Origin: Cerioporus squamosus
Lineage: Eukaryota; Basidiomycota; Agaricomycetes; Polyporales; Polyporaceae
DNA: 64,000 nt
Assembly: GCA_022592435.1 (NCBI GenBank)
Contig: JABYQS010000012.1
Coordinates: 248,001 to 312,000 of the forward strand
Direction of reading: 5' to 3'
Shown here piece after piece: positions 48,234 through 59,337 of the stretch. The position numbers and the translations under genes were made by a program. Every line of letters begins with the position of its first letter. Position 1 is the stretch's first letter. The notes beneath the pieces are model-generated. The model saw only the letters and a program-made list of their open reading frames with translations, was not told the origin of the DNA and did no database searches.

Positions 48234-49547
48234 ATGGAAGAAAAACGCACCAAAACGTATGTGTATGCATTGATTTGTCAACTGTGTACTGACCTAGTCA
48301 TGGTAGCTTGGAGGCGTTGGAAAAATTCATACAGTCCCAGAAGGACGTGCTCGCGAGGGTCAACGCCGACATAGAACGACTCAAGTCCTTACGAAGGGAT
48401 ATTGTCGCAGACCCCCCGCATAGTATAGACAGCTTGGGCGAGAAGGTGCGTGCTGACCGGACCCTGGTCCACGCCCCAAGCATGCGCACTCACGAGCCAT
48501 GTCCCGCAAGCTCAACGACCCCGCCTTTCGGATGAGCGACCAGCCGGACCTCATGCCGCGCCTGCCAGAGGACATAGACTGGTCAGTCTTCACCGGCTTG
48601 GACCCCGCACCCTTCAGGACCATGGCCGCCAATGTGCGGAGCGCGCACGCGGCACGAAACGTCCCTCCCCCGAAGCCCCTCACCGCGCCCTGCTCCCTCC
48701 GCCAGTTCGTCGCTAACACACGCGTCGCTGTCGTCGACCCGGTTCTCAGCACGTTCCGCTTGCCCGACGACCTGGCGGCGCTGTCTTCTGACGAGGATGA
48801 GCCTGACCCTGAGGAGGTGCGCCGTATGCGCGAGCGCGACAAGATACGCGAGCTCAAGAAGCGTCGTATCGTCGGAGATGCGGTCTACTCTGGGCTTGGT
48901 CTGCGCAAGCCTGTTGCAGGGGTGTTCATCCGACGGGACCAGGAGGACGAGAGCGCTGAGGTGGATATCTCGATGGGCGAGGACGCGTCTCCGTCGGTTG
49001 CGGGCTCGGAGGTGGTCCCTATGACAGTCGACACGCCGGCGACCAGCATTGCTTCCCCTGCGTCGGTCGCGCCTACTCCACAAGACACTGTACGTGAGCG
49101 TCGTGCTACTCGTAAGGCTCGAGTGGACCCGAAGGCAGGCGCAAGGAGCAACGCGAAGGTCCCGCCGAAAGCTAAAGGTCAAACCAAGGTTAAGGCCGAG
49201 CAGGATGATGAGGACGCTGCACCACCAGGACCGCCGCGCGGCAAGGATGGGAAGCCCAAGTCGGAAACGTACAAGCAGGCCTGGTCTGTGTCTGAGCAGC
49301 ACCTGCTGGAGCGGCTCCTGGAGGAGATCCCCGAAGGCGAGAAGAACAGGTGCGTGTGTCTGATACCCTCTGACTTGCAACCGTGGCTGAAACGACGCTA
49401 TGCATTGCCAGGTGGGCCAAGATCTCTAAGGCGATGAATGGGCGTCGGACGGCAAGACAGGTCGCAAGCCGGGTCCAAAAATACTACGAGAAACTGAAGC
49501 GGTTCGGGATCGAGGTCGGGGGCAGTAAGGCTGGTGCGAGCGGGTGA
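48234..49547 (+). CDS. SANT/Myb-domain protein, ZZZ3-like
   Basis: Start MEEKRTKT at 48234, then a 56-bp intron (donor GTATGTG) into LEALEKFIQSQKDVLARVNA, a short helix. Second intron near 48445-48507 joins LGEK to LNDPAFRMSDQPDLMPRLPE. Middle part is conserved acidic/basic linker (PDDLAALSSDEDEPDPEEVR, KKRRIVGDAVYSGLGLRK), then a disordered Ala/Lys-rich region. The C-terminal SANT/Myb domain spans the last intron: WSVSEQHLLERLLEEIPEGE joined to RWAKISKAMNGRRTARQVAS and RVQKYYEKLKRFG. The TARQVASRVQKYY signature matches the Myb domain of ZZZ3, a subunit of the ATAC acetyltransferase complex in animals; the ZZ finger is absent. Stop TGA at 49545. About 390 residues. Chromatin role is inference. 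Confidence 0.82.
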
Positions 49548-49872
49548 ACGTCGTCAGCCAGCTAGTGTCGACGCGCGAACATGGGCTATGGCCGTAGTCT
49601 CCCTTTGTATTGTCTACCACTACTTGTAGCTATAGCATTTCTCCTTGCCACCGATGAAGTCCCGTATGCCCACAACCGCGCTCAGCGCCGTCGCAGGTGT
49701 TCCCCGACGACGGGACCTGTGCGATCATCTGACCAGATCATGATTCTTCTTCACGCGGCTCACATTCCTCCCCGCACGACGACGTTCCTTCACGTTCCTT
49801 GCCAGCAAACCCTTAGTTTTGCGCTCTCCTTCTTGACTTTCCTTGCATACCTTACGACGTGTTCACGACGAC

Positions 49873-50906
49873 ATGGCGCAAACCCAGCAATTTGATCCCA
49901 ACAACGCGCAGAACCTGGTCGAGGTATGTACGCGCTTCTGGACCGTGCCCCAGGCGACGAGAACTCATTCAACGCTGTATCCTCGCGACGTAGATTGAGA
50001 AACAGTGAGTCGCAGTGCTGGGAACGCTTCGGAGACCGCAGCTTGATGCGCTGCATCCTCAAAGGTTCGCTGTGAAGGCCGTCGAGCATGCGCAGGTGAG
50101 TACTCGAACTGTGTCCGCATGCGCGGGCTTGTCTCTCATACTCTCCGCCCTCCCGCGACGCGTCTCGCACGAACAGACGTACTGGAATCTCCTTGAGAAA
50201 GTCAATCCAAAAGACCTCAAGCTCACACAGTACGTCCCCTCTTCCAAACCCTCGAGTCCAGGACTCTCAGGCACCCCTTGCCCCGCCATCGCATTGGTCC
50301 CCCGCCGCTGACGCGCCCCTCCAGGATCGACGATGAGATCTTCGAGCACACGATGAAGGAGTTCCCTGAGCTCGCGGAGAACAACTACGAGAAGCTCATC
50401 AAGCTCGACGAGGACTGGATGAAGAGCGAGGAGGGCAAGAAGCGCTGGCGGAACTTCATGCAGCAGTGAGCACCCTTCGCTATAGCTTTATTGACGGAGT
50501 GCGAACGAACGGTGCAGGTACGAGAAGAAGGTCAAGGACTACAACTTTGGCTCGCTCATCCGGACGGACGCGCGCCAGGAGTACAGCGAGACGAACACGA
50601 TCTTCGTAACGCGAATACAGGTGCGTATAGCCCTTCGACTACTTGCCTCTCCCAGGTCTCGTATGCACCTCCGTATCCTCCAAATCCTTTCGCTCCCCCT
50701 CCCCCGGGTCCCTGTTGTCGCAGACGGCTGACGCGATGTCTGCCACGTCCAACTAGTTCTACGCCTTCGAGATCGCACGCAACAGACTCGGTCTGAACGA
50801 CAAGGCGCACGAGATCGCGAAGGAGGAGGCCGCGAAGGAGAAAGAGAAGGCGGAGAAGGAGAAGGCACGCGCGGAACGCGAGAAGGCGAAGAAGAAGAAG
50901 AACTGA
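49873..50906 (+). CDS. PBDC1: PBDC1 / YPL225W (Chp1) family protein
   Basis: Five to six small exons. MAQTQQFDPNNAQNLVE at 49873, FAVKAVEHAQ joined to TYWNLLEKVNPKDLKLT, then IDDEIFEHTMKEFPELAENN, LDEDWMKSEEGKKRWRNFMQ, YEKKVKDYNFGSLIRTDARQ, EYSETNTIFVTRIQ joined to FYAFEIARNRLGLNDKAHE, and a lysine/glutamate-rich tail ending KKKKN, TGA at 50904. The YNFG-L-RT and NTIFVTR-QFYA-EIARNRLGLN blocks are diagnostic for PBDC1. The yeast member acts as a dedicated chaperone for translation factor eEF1A. About 175 residues plus the charged tail, normal for the family. All junctions have GT..AG. Confidence 0.9.
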
Positions 50907-51536
50907 GAAGAATCTGTACACAGGGTATGGGTACGCACCTCTCGCTTTTGTCTGAGGCACGAGGAACTCCGGCATGTCTGCTGTCGATCGCGCGTTGTTG
51001 TATATTTATGAGGCAATGGAGTTGCATTGGAACCTGAAGTTGGGCATCCATGAACCTTGGTGTCCGTATACAGGTCGTGCAGCGCGCGACTTAACCCGCT
51101 CGGAAGCTTCCTATACCGCCTCCTTGCCACAAGTCTTCTACTCTACCATCCCTCTAGCGTTAGCTTCTCCAAGTATGTCGTCACTCAGGTCAGTACGCTT
51201 TATATGGCTGCGACTTCTACTCAGCTCTTCTTACTGCACTGATACACTGCACGTAGGTTTGGTGTTCCTGGTCGCCGCCCGATGCCTCTCGCAACCAGCA
51301 ACGCTCATGAGCCTTGCCGCCTGAGGGCCCTCTGTTCTCCGCAAGTTCGTCTCGTCTGCATGCTCTCGTCTTCTCCACCCTCGGCACTCGACTGGCATAC
51401 CGTCATCAAGAACCCGTTACACAGCCAGTAGGTCTTCTTGTCAGCCATCGTCATAGCACTCATACTAACAACCCAAGTAGGTGCCCTGTATATCCTGTAG
51501 TGCCCAGTTACCGTCCTTCAAGGAAACGTCTTCCCG

Positions 51537-52500
51537 AGCTGCGCGCAGTCAGTCACTTTCAGTATGTATGCAGATGTTCGTTCGCGATCATCGAGCAGTA
51601 CTTGCAACGCCCTCGCATTGTGTCGCTATCGGTCGACGAGGACTCGCCGTCAGACGGGTACTCATCTTCATACCAATCTGCGCACCGTCCACCTCCCCCT
51701 GCGATATTCGCACTCATGGGATCGACTGTCGTAAGACCAGGCGCGGACTACGCATGCGTAGGTCACCGAGAAGGGTGTCGCCGACAAGCTGCCGAGGCCA
51801 GTTTTTAGGAGCCCTTCAACCTCGGGATGGCTCATTCGGCAGAGTCACTATCCTTTCCCCTCGAGCTCGCTCCTCTCGCCCGCACGGCGAAGCTCCCTTG
51901 GCCGCATCTCAAGATTCTGACGCTCGCAAGACATTACTCTGATGCCCTTCGTTTCACAACCCGTCGGCGACATGCATCTACGCCCCCTGTCCATGTCCAT
52001 TCAAGTTGACCAGCTTGCGGCTCGCCCGCGGCCGGCGGTTCTTCAACTAGGATGTGCCGAGATGCACGCGTTGAAGTCGCTCATATTGGCCTATCCAGAT
52101 CCTTTGACGACGCCGTATTCACAGTCGCAGGTCCGTCTCTATGACATCTATCACACCGTGGCTATCCCGTTGATACTTGGTATCACGCGTGCTCGAAGTC
52201 CGAGGCCTGGCCATGCCAATGCTATCCTCGTCCGAGTGCGGGGCCTTGCGGATTCTTTCCCGCATGTCGATGCACGTCTACATTTCGAGCTCGCGCACGG
52301 AGAATACGACCTGGAGGAAGAGCTCCTACTGGGCCTCACTTGCAATCCCTTGAATTGCACCAGTATCGGCGCAGGCCTAGTGATGGGCCTGCGGCCGTGC
52401 GCTTCGTGAGTACTGCATGCTATATCTTCTGACATCTCCACTAACAATGCATATTTCAGGACCACATGTTGGAGATCCTGTGTTCGCTCAAGGGACATGG
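51537..52500 (+). pseudogene. decayed F-box-like family member (copy E)
   Basis: Recognisable pieces in order but in different frames: IIEQYLQRPRIVSLSVDED near 51600; after TAG at 51806-51808, LGMAHSAESLSFPLELAPLA and KLPWPHLKILTLARHYSDA (51827-51950); then a frame change to LKSLILAYPDP near 52090; another to MLSSSECGALRILSRMSMH near 52230; and LELHQYRRRPSDGPAAVRF near 52340-52400. Closest in wording to intact copy B (for example LGMHMSAESLSLPVESVPLA). No F-box-like exon was found upstream with confidence. Transcribed toward copy F, tail to tail. Confidence 0.65.
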
Positions 52501-53039
52501 TTGAGCTTGGCGTACAGGTATGGCTCATAAGTATGTACCGACTGCGATGCGCTGCTCCAGCATCCGTACTTCACTTGCTCTTCAGTCTGCAAGTAGACAA
52601 AGTGCTGGGATTCCTCCTAGCTCAGCCGTTCAAGTGCGTGTAGCCAGAAAGGGAAGGGAGAGGCTGTTTGATAATCTCAGGTATACATTCCGAGTCGTAC
52701 CTGCGTCAAGCGATCGAAAGCTCTGGAATCAGTAACTTGGAAGGCTCGTAAGTAGTGGCTTTGCATTATGGCCTGATCGCCTCCACACCTCCGACTGCAA
52801 TTCATACGTCAGCATTCAGTACCACTTCGTCCAGGAGTCGCAAGAGACTTACGGCGCATGTTTCCAACCATGTGTCACGTCGCCTGGGACATGAGCCGGG
52901 AACTATCTCGCGTCAAAGTAGATGGGGCGGGCCTATACATGCTGTGTAGTCCGTACCAGCTGTATGGCATGAGTGGCGGCTCCCTGCAAACCCGAGAAAG
53001 GCGATTAACACGACGCTGGATAGACAGCAAACTGGCGCA

Positions 53040-54637
53040 CCTGTGTGCGGCATCATATTCCAGCACGAAGCGCGGCGCTGCACAACGCGCAGGATGGAAC
53101 TCAGCGAAAGTCCCCCTGGGGATTCCGTGGTACAGCAGCTCGACACACTCAAGCGGAGGGACACTGCTCCATTATCTCCGTGATCCGTGGTCCGATGTCC
53201 TCTTCGAATGTCCTGCGCCACTTCATGCGGACCTCGTAGTCATCGCAGTATGGGCCGTGATCGTCAAGGAAATTGAGGTTGAGACGGACGCGGCGGAGGG
53301 CTCGCGCTGCAGTGAGCATTTCGGCAATATGCTCCTAAAAGCATGTCAGCAGTTGCATATCAATGGGCAGCGGTCACGTATACTCACATAGTCGACTTCC
53401 TCCTCTCTGTTCGCCCGGTACCGGTGGAGCTCTAGGTGCGAAAGCTGGGGAAACGTTGCGGTCACATACCGCAGCAATTCGTCATCCGCTCCAGCTTGGC
53501 TCGCCAGGTAGACGAGTTCGAGACCCGAGAGCTCCGGCAGGTCCATCCGTTGGAGGGTGGACAAGCACTCGGGGGAGGATAGGATCGGATAAGCAGAAGG
53601 AGCGGAATATCGGCGCTGGTAGATGAAGGTGTTGTAGTGGCGAGGCCAGTCGCAGATAGACAGATGGCGGAGGTGAGAGGTGTCAATGACAAAGATATCG
53701 TCGTCTGGGCTGGGGTAGGCTACCGTGAGCGAGCGCATGCCTGACAACACGGAACGGGGGGTGGAGTGTTTCCCGAGGATCGGTGGCCGTCCCTCACTTC
53801 GATCCATTTCCCGCCGAATGCGGACAGACAGTCTCTCTAGACACGGAAGCGCACCCAGCAGGATGGGGAGGGAGTTGACCTGCTCGGACGTCCGGTATGC
53901 ACCGTTGATAGACAGCTCCCGCAGTTTCGGCCAGGATACTTCAGCCATTTTGACGATAGGCGCACTTTCCATTGGCAGTACAAGCTAGGTGAGCGTGTGA
54001 TTCATCTGTGGCACCAGAGCAGAGAGGGACTGCGACTCGCGGGAGACGAGCAACTGGTGATCGCGACGGCTATGTGGCATCCTCGGATTGATCCAGTTGT
54101 CCATATCTCGCCATACCCGCACGTCGTAAGAGAACCTGGAGAGCGCAAGCGGGATTTTGGCCACATCACCCATGGGTATTGGGTCGGGTCCGGTGAGGTC
54201 CGCTCCATGGTCGAACGAGATGGAAGTGATACGAGGTCGTGAGAAACAGTGGTAGAGTATACCCCATGGTATTTCGATGAAATATTCGAATGTCACGGAA
54301 GATACGGAGGGAAAGAATCCAGCAAGTGCGCGAAGTATGAGACGGGGGCAGCAGAACTCGAACCACATGTGTAGGTGAAGTATCTGTGAAACTATTTGTC
54401 AGTACTAGCGCTGTCCGGAAGCATTGCAGAGAACTACCGGACGAAAGGGCGTATGGTTTCTGGAGGATGCAGCTGACGCGGGCGACGACATCGGGAGAAT
54501 GGAACAGGATATGTGAGATTACGGAGGGTACGAGAGCATGAAGCGAGCGGCTTCAAGTTTTCCGGCCCCTTCCGGTATAACTCTAGAGCGACGAGTTCGA
54601 AGACGTCGTAACTGATCGTCTCTAGCCTAGGAAGCAT
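53040..54637 (-). pseudogene. F-box-like family member with few inactivating changes (copy F)
   Basis: Nearly full length. F-box-like exon from ATG 54637 (MLPRLETISYDVFELVALEL, LASCSRTLRNLTYPVPF, PPETIRPFVR), then FFPSVSSVTFEYFIEIPWGI, RPRITSISFDHGADLTGP, LSALVPQMNHTLT. An in-frame TAG at 53987-53985 follows, and the frame continues at once with LVLPMESAPIVKMAEVSWPK, LRELSINGAYR, MRSLTVAYPSPDDDIF, YPILSSPECLSTLQRMDLPE, LSHLELHRYRANREEEVDYV. The last domain (LRRVRLNLNFLDDHGPYCDD ... ITEIMEQCP) has a one-base shift near 53156-53162 before LECVELLYHGIPRGTFAEFH. Two small changes in an otherwise well-kept gene point to recent loss, unless they are assembly errors. Confidence 0.7.
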
Positions 54638-54839
54638 CAGTCCTGAAAATACGCAGGGACTCAGGAGCAAGCTTACTTACCTTGATAACGACACCATGAC
54701 GTTGCTTGCTCCGGACCCTCCTGTCGAAGGAGCGTGCGGAACAGCGTCTTCAGAGTTTCGCTCGACGGGGGCATGGCTGACTGGCCACTGCACCGGAGCA
54801 ACGGGGTAGATAAGGAGACACGGGCGGGCTCTGAGTTAC

Positions 54840-55218
54840 TAGGGCTGCTCAATTCTGAGAGGTTGAATCCCGAGCAATTCGAATCCCACAAAACCTGCGT
54901 TAGCCGAGAGCGGCTGCCAGCCGGGTGATTCAGCGCTTGTTGATCCTGCCTCTCGACAAACCTCGTCCCGCCGTCTTTTTGTCCTCTGAGTTGGACCTGT
55001 GCGGTATCGACGGTAAGCAGGAACTTTCTGCATCCCGTGAGTGGAATATGAAGGGGACTGGTCAAATACAGCTCCCCGTACGCAGGTTGCAAAAAGGCCG
55101 CTCGCCTCGTCGCTCTGAGCCCGGTTTTCAGAGCCACTGCCACCGATCACTCGGCTAACGCAGGTTTGGTGGGATTCGAATTGCTCGGGATTCAAGCTCT
55201 AAGAATTGAGCAGCCCTA
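54840..55218. mobile_element. MITE-like element, 379 bp, 68-bp terminal inverted repeats
   Basis: The left repeat 54841-54908 and the right repeat 55150-55217 are reverse complements with only 3 mismatches in 68 positions; both start AGGGCTGCTCAATTCT. The element is bounded by TA on each side. The interior is about 240 bp with no transposase motif. Tc1/mariner-like target choice (TA) is suggested. It lies just upstream of pseudogene F, in the most decayed part of the window. Confidence 0.85.
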
Positions 55219-55773
55219 CTTACAACAAGTCGGACAAGAACAATAACGTAGCTTTGTCAGCAGATAGCCGGTTCCGCAGGCCGCAGGTCCAATCATTGCG
55301 CGAAGTCACCAACCAGTAGCGACTCAAGCAACATGGTGAAGGCCATAGCACTGGCAGCCCGAGAGGAAGAAGAGGGCTCAAGATAGGATACCAGCACGAT
55401 TTAAATTGATCAGAAACAGCCAGTAAGACTACATAAGTAGCGAGAAGTCAAGCCAGCCGCCGAATAAATTGTTACTTACGGAACATTCCACCTCGGCGTC
55501 TGGGTTGCCTTTTCGAGAACACAAGACGTATAGTCTTATGAGCGACTCGCGACCCGGACCCGGATTCCCTGGCTCCAGCCTCTCAGGCTAATCAATCACC
55601 TTCCCTTTCCGGGTTCCTCAACCTCTAGGTGGCAGCGCTCTCTAGGTTGCGGCAGGCCCAGTGATACTGCAGCCGCCAGCAGACTGTGCTGCCAGACTCA
55701 TATCGACACTCAGAACTGTTTTGCACATAGAACTGCACAACAGAACAAGAGAACTATGGATTTCGTGAAAAGA
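55219..55773. other. gene-poor stretch
   Basis: 555 bp between the MITE and pseudogene G. Short open frames only; no repeat recognised. Confidence 0.35.
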
Positions 55774-57292
55774 TCAACTCGATCTACCAGCGTAGCGTGC
55801 TGTCGAGACAGTGACATACAGACACTGGACCTGAGATGCCCTCAACTGCGACGAAATAGTCGCATCCACGCGTTGGAAAAAGGCTGAGAATCCCTGCAGA
55901 TTGTGATGTTTGAGCGCAAGAGAAAAAAGATACAGAGAGATGTACATAGTCCACCGACTGCATTCTTCGATGTAATGAGGTTCGGCGCATCTCGACGGAT
56001 GGATTTCAACCCAGAAAGGGGCGGGAATGCCGTGATACAGCAAGTCTACATGCTCCAATTGCGGGCATGCTTCTAAAATCTTCACGAGTTCAAACCCTCG
56101 TTCCTTGAACACAGGACACCATCGATCCCGAACCGCGAAATCGATGCAGTACGCTCCATGGTCGTCTTGGAAGTCGAGGTTTAAGGCGGACAATCTGCAG
56201 AGACTTCGCCGCGACCAGTAGACGAGCGATGTGCGTCTGTGCGATCCCAGACGTGCCGTCAGTTTGCATTGACCAGATGGAACGCAAAGCGAAGCAAACT
56301 TACATATGGTACTGATGCTCCTCTATCCTGTTGGTACCGATGGAGTTCAAGCTGTGAGAGCTTGGATAAAGAGCGGCCGAGTCACCATAGGAGAGCCTGA
56401 GCTCATCCTCGGTGTCGTCGGCCATGTAGACTAGTTCAATGATCCTCAAGGAAAGCGTCCCCATGCGCTTCAGGATGGAAAGGCACTCTATTGACGTGAG
56501 GATGAGCCGCTGAGTGGGTGGCTGGTGGCGTCTGCTATAGCTCAGACGATGATATTGACGATGCCAGTCGCAGAGCGATAGCTGCGTGAGGGAAGGGAAG
56601 TGCACGGAGAAGATGTCGTCCTCCGGGTCAGGATCAGCGATTGTTAGCGATCGCAACGCCGAGAACGCGGTGGAGGGGGATAGGGCACGGTCGGAAACAA
56701 CCGATGTTGGTCCCGATGCGGCGCACCCGAGTGTTGGTGCACGGGGTACGTCCGACAGTCGAGAAGCCAGAATGTGAAGCTTCCGCAGATGCGGAACATG
56801 TCGAAGGAAGGCCGGTACTGAAATCGTGTGAGCAGCGTTGACGTAGTTCCCCTGAAGCGTCAACTCTCGCAGTCGAGACCAGGGGACTTCGGCCATGGCG
56901 AGCAAAGGCGCGGACTCCATAGGCAGGGAGCTCAAGAGGCGCTCCACAGTCTCGTTCATTTTCAGGAGGATAGCAGACAGGTACCTGCTTTCACGAGGCA
57001 AAGCCGTCCTCAAGTTGATATCCCTCCGTAGCTCCCCGTAGCGGTGCTCCCGTCATGATGGCATGACGTACGAGAATTCTGTGATGCCAATGGAAGTTGA
57101 CGCAACCTCTTCCTCTGGAAACAAAGGGACCTCCAAGAAGTCTGCCTCCTCCCCGACGGTGATGGATACGATGCGAGGGCGTGCAAAGCAGACCTTCAGA
57201 ATAGGCCACGGAACGCCATACTCGCTTCTGTCGAATGTGATGAACTTCAATGCAGGAAGCAGTCGATGAGTCTCGGGAAGTGGTCCACACAT
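55774..57292 (-). pseudogene. decayed F-box-like family member lacking the N-terminal exon (copy G)
   Basis: Starts inside the family plan: LLPALKFITFDRSEYGVPWP, RPRIVSITVGEEADF near 57250-57130, then LPRESRYLSAILLKMNETVE, LPMESAPLLAMAEVPWSRLR, LRELTLQGNY, LRSLTIADPDPEDDIF, LILTSIECLSILKRMGT (57013-56440). A frame change near 56370 is needed to reach LSKLSQLELHRYQQDRGASV; a one-base excess near 56180-56183 separates SLQIVRL from NLDFQDDHGAYC; then CPQLEHVDLLYHGIPAPFWV and EIHPSRCAEPHYIEE. The F-box-like exon is absent directly upstream, where the GH128 gene begins. A weak candidate for it lies at 58738-58968. Confidence 0.65.
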
Positions 57293-57422
57293 TCGGCCTC
57301 TTCAAATGAGCCATAGTGGACCAGATGCCATCGACCACATTGCCAGGACAAGAATCGTGAATGCTACCAGTAGCTCTCGCGGACATTACAAGTATAGTTG
57401 AAGGGAGCCAACCCAAGCTTGT

Positions 57423-58382
57423 TCACGCGCCGATGTACTGCCTGCCCAAAGCGTTGATGTTACCCGACGAGTCCATGAGATCGTTCTGGTTGGATGGTGC
57501 ATCAGCAAGAGGGATCGTCATAGCGTGATGTAAGTAAGCGTACCGGATCGCTGCCTGCCATCGCACCGAACCACGCATAACGCTGGACGTAGCTGGTGCT
57601 ATCCAAGAACGCCTGGGTCGACTGCATAAAGCTCGCAGCCGCCGAGCTGGAGCATGCGTTGCTTCCGCTATTGAAGTCCTGTGCAGAAAAGGGTGAGCTT
57701 CAGAGGCGTGGGTATCCAATCATTGTGTCTGCCGCGTACCTCACACGCCCACTCAGTCACCCAGATCGGCTTCCCGAACGTGTTATGATAGTTCTCGATA
57801 TTACTGATGAAGTCCTGCGCGCTTGTGCCGTAGTGGTGCATGGCGATGAAATCCACGTTGCAGCCGCTGCAGGCCTGAAGGAACTGTTGCAACCAGCTTG
57901 GACCGTTGGATGAGGAGCTCGGCGCCGGCGAGCCCAGGAGGATGCCATGCGCCTTGAGCGGCTCCATATGCTGCTTCCACAGGGCCGCGGCCGTCGCCGG
58001 GGACAGGTTGGACTGGCCAGGCTCGTTCGGCTCGTTGAAGCCGAGGGCGTTCTTGACGTCGAGGGCCTGTATAATCGCTTCGATGTCGCTGTCCCACTGA
58101 GAGGCTTGCTGTGCGCCCCAGAGCATGGGGACGAACTCGGCACGGGTAGAGACAGACGAGATGCCGTACGTGTAGTACCTGTCAACGTCGACCTATCAGA
58201 TTCCCGAGTTGAATCATTAATAGCGCCACATACCAGGAGACTTTGCTTGTCGTGGTAAATTGATTGATGTTGAGGCCAAAGTCCGTCCAGGGTAGCCCGG
58301 CCTTCTGAGCACCCACGAGAGAGGGGATGGCGACGACGAAGGCGACGAGGGCAGTAGTGTAGAGCATGGCAAAACTATGCAA
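57423..58382 (-). CDS. secreted GH128 glycoside hydrolase (Asl1-like, beta-1,3-glucanase type)
   Basis: Four exons. Signal peptide (MHSFAMLYTTALVAFVVAIP) cleaved before about QKAGLPWTDFGLNINQF. Intron with GTATGTGG after SKVSW; exon 2 YYTYGISSVSTRAEFVPMLW, NALGFNEPNEPGQSNLSPA (putative acid/base Glu), FLQACSGCNVDFIAMHHYG, GKPIWVTEWACE (putative nucleophile Glu); donor GTACGC; exon 3 DFNSGSNACSSSAAASFMQS, YVQRYAWFGAM; last exon NDLMDSSGNINALGRQYIGA, stop at 57423. About 270 residues, complete for a single-domain GH128. The family cleaves beta-1,3-glucan and in fungi acts on the cell wall, own or foreign. Start at 58382; MLYT at 58367 is an alternative. No break. Confidence 0.9.
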
Positions 58383-58445
58383 GTGATGAATGCTCTGCGA
58401 TGTGGGTTTCGCAGACTAGTACATCCTCGCCCAAACCTGTGCCCT

Positions 58446-58452
58446 CTTATAG
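58446..58452 (-). promoter_or_regulatory. candidate TATA box of the GH128 gene
   Basis: Minus strand reads CTATAAG, 64-70 bp upstream of the ATG at 58382. Spacing is typical for fungal TATA-containing genes. Confidence 0.45.
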
Positions 58453-58737
58453 AGAGGACCAGGCACCACTGGGCGAGGAAAGCGCTACTGTCGTTGACTG
58501 CGAGCCGCCCAGATTCAATTGAGGGCCCATAGATGTGACGTGCAACGGGAAACAGCATCTGCCATTGGATACTGAGTCCCGAATGCGTCGGAAGGGGCGC
58601 GCTGTTATGATGTCGCCCAGAGATCTTCGGGTAAATCCGTGACTGCGGTTACTGACTCTGCATACACTATTAGTCCTGCCCGCGAGTCGATTGCAGCGTC
58701 AACGTACCTAGTAGTCTCGTTGTAGACAGCCCGTCTC

Positions 58738-58968
58738 TCAATCGGAGAGCATGGCCGTCACAATGTCTCTCGAGGCAACCGTGGAAGACCGTCGAATGTG
58801 TAGCCACCAAGGCACCTGATGAGAACAGGAAGCCCGCAATTCAGAGACACTTGAGGTCTCGCCCAGTACCATGAGTTCCATCATGTCAAACAGATAGATG
58901 GCATCGCGTCTGGAACGGTCGACAGGGCTAATCAGTACCCATAGCAGTGACCGTCGTACGAAGTTCAA
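58738..58968 (-). pseudogene. possible F-box-like exon remnant
   Basis: Minus-strand open stretch containing AIYLFDMMELMVLGETSSVS and ELRASCSHQ loosely matches the F-box-like exon of copy F (ISYDVFELVALEL ... LASCS). A downstream frame gives LPRET, compare PPETIRPFV. The match is weak and could be chance. If real it may be the displaced N-terminal part of copy G. Confidence 0.25.
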
Positions 58969-59337
58969 GCATCTTACTTACGAAATGCAGTCGTGCGGTT
59001 CTAGCGGTGAACGCAATCAAATGACACAGAGAGCCAATCTTAGGGGGTGACCGTGCACATGTCCCGGAGATGAGCTGTGGTTAGGTGGTTTGACGAGCTG
59101 TTGACAAGGATATGGTCAGGAAGAGGGAGGCTCAGGCTCCGGCAATTGGCGGTTCTGCTCCGAGCGCTAGTACGGCTACTGCGCGACTAGTACTCTGCGC
59201 ACCAAGTACTACTTACTGTCATCTTCCCCCCCCTCCTCATCTACCTCTCTTACCCTTGAAGCACTACAAGACTTGCTGTAGTTGCTTGACCTTGTACCCG
59301 CTGCCTTGACCCTTGCGCAACTCTCAACTGTACCACT
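58969..59337. other. upstream region of VPS26
   Basis: 369 bp. The right part, about 59210-59337, is pyrimidine-rich and probably the promoter and leader of VPS26. No other feature. Confidence 0.4.

Noticed and set aside
54925..55158. Short open frame inside the 379-bp MITE as a transposase
   Set aside because: Only 77 codons and no DDE or helix-turn-helix features; the element is non-autonomous.
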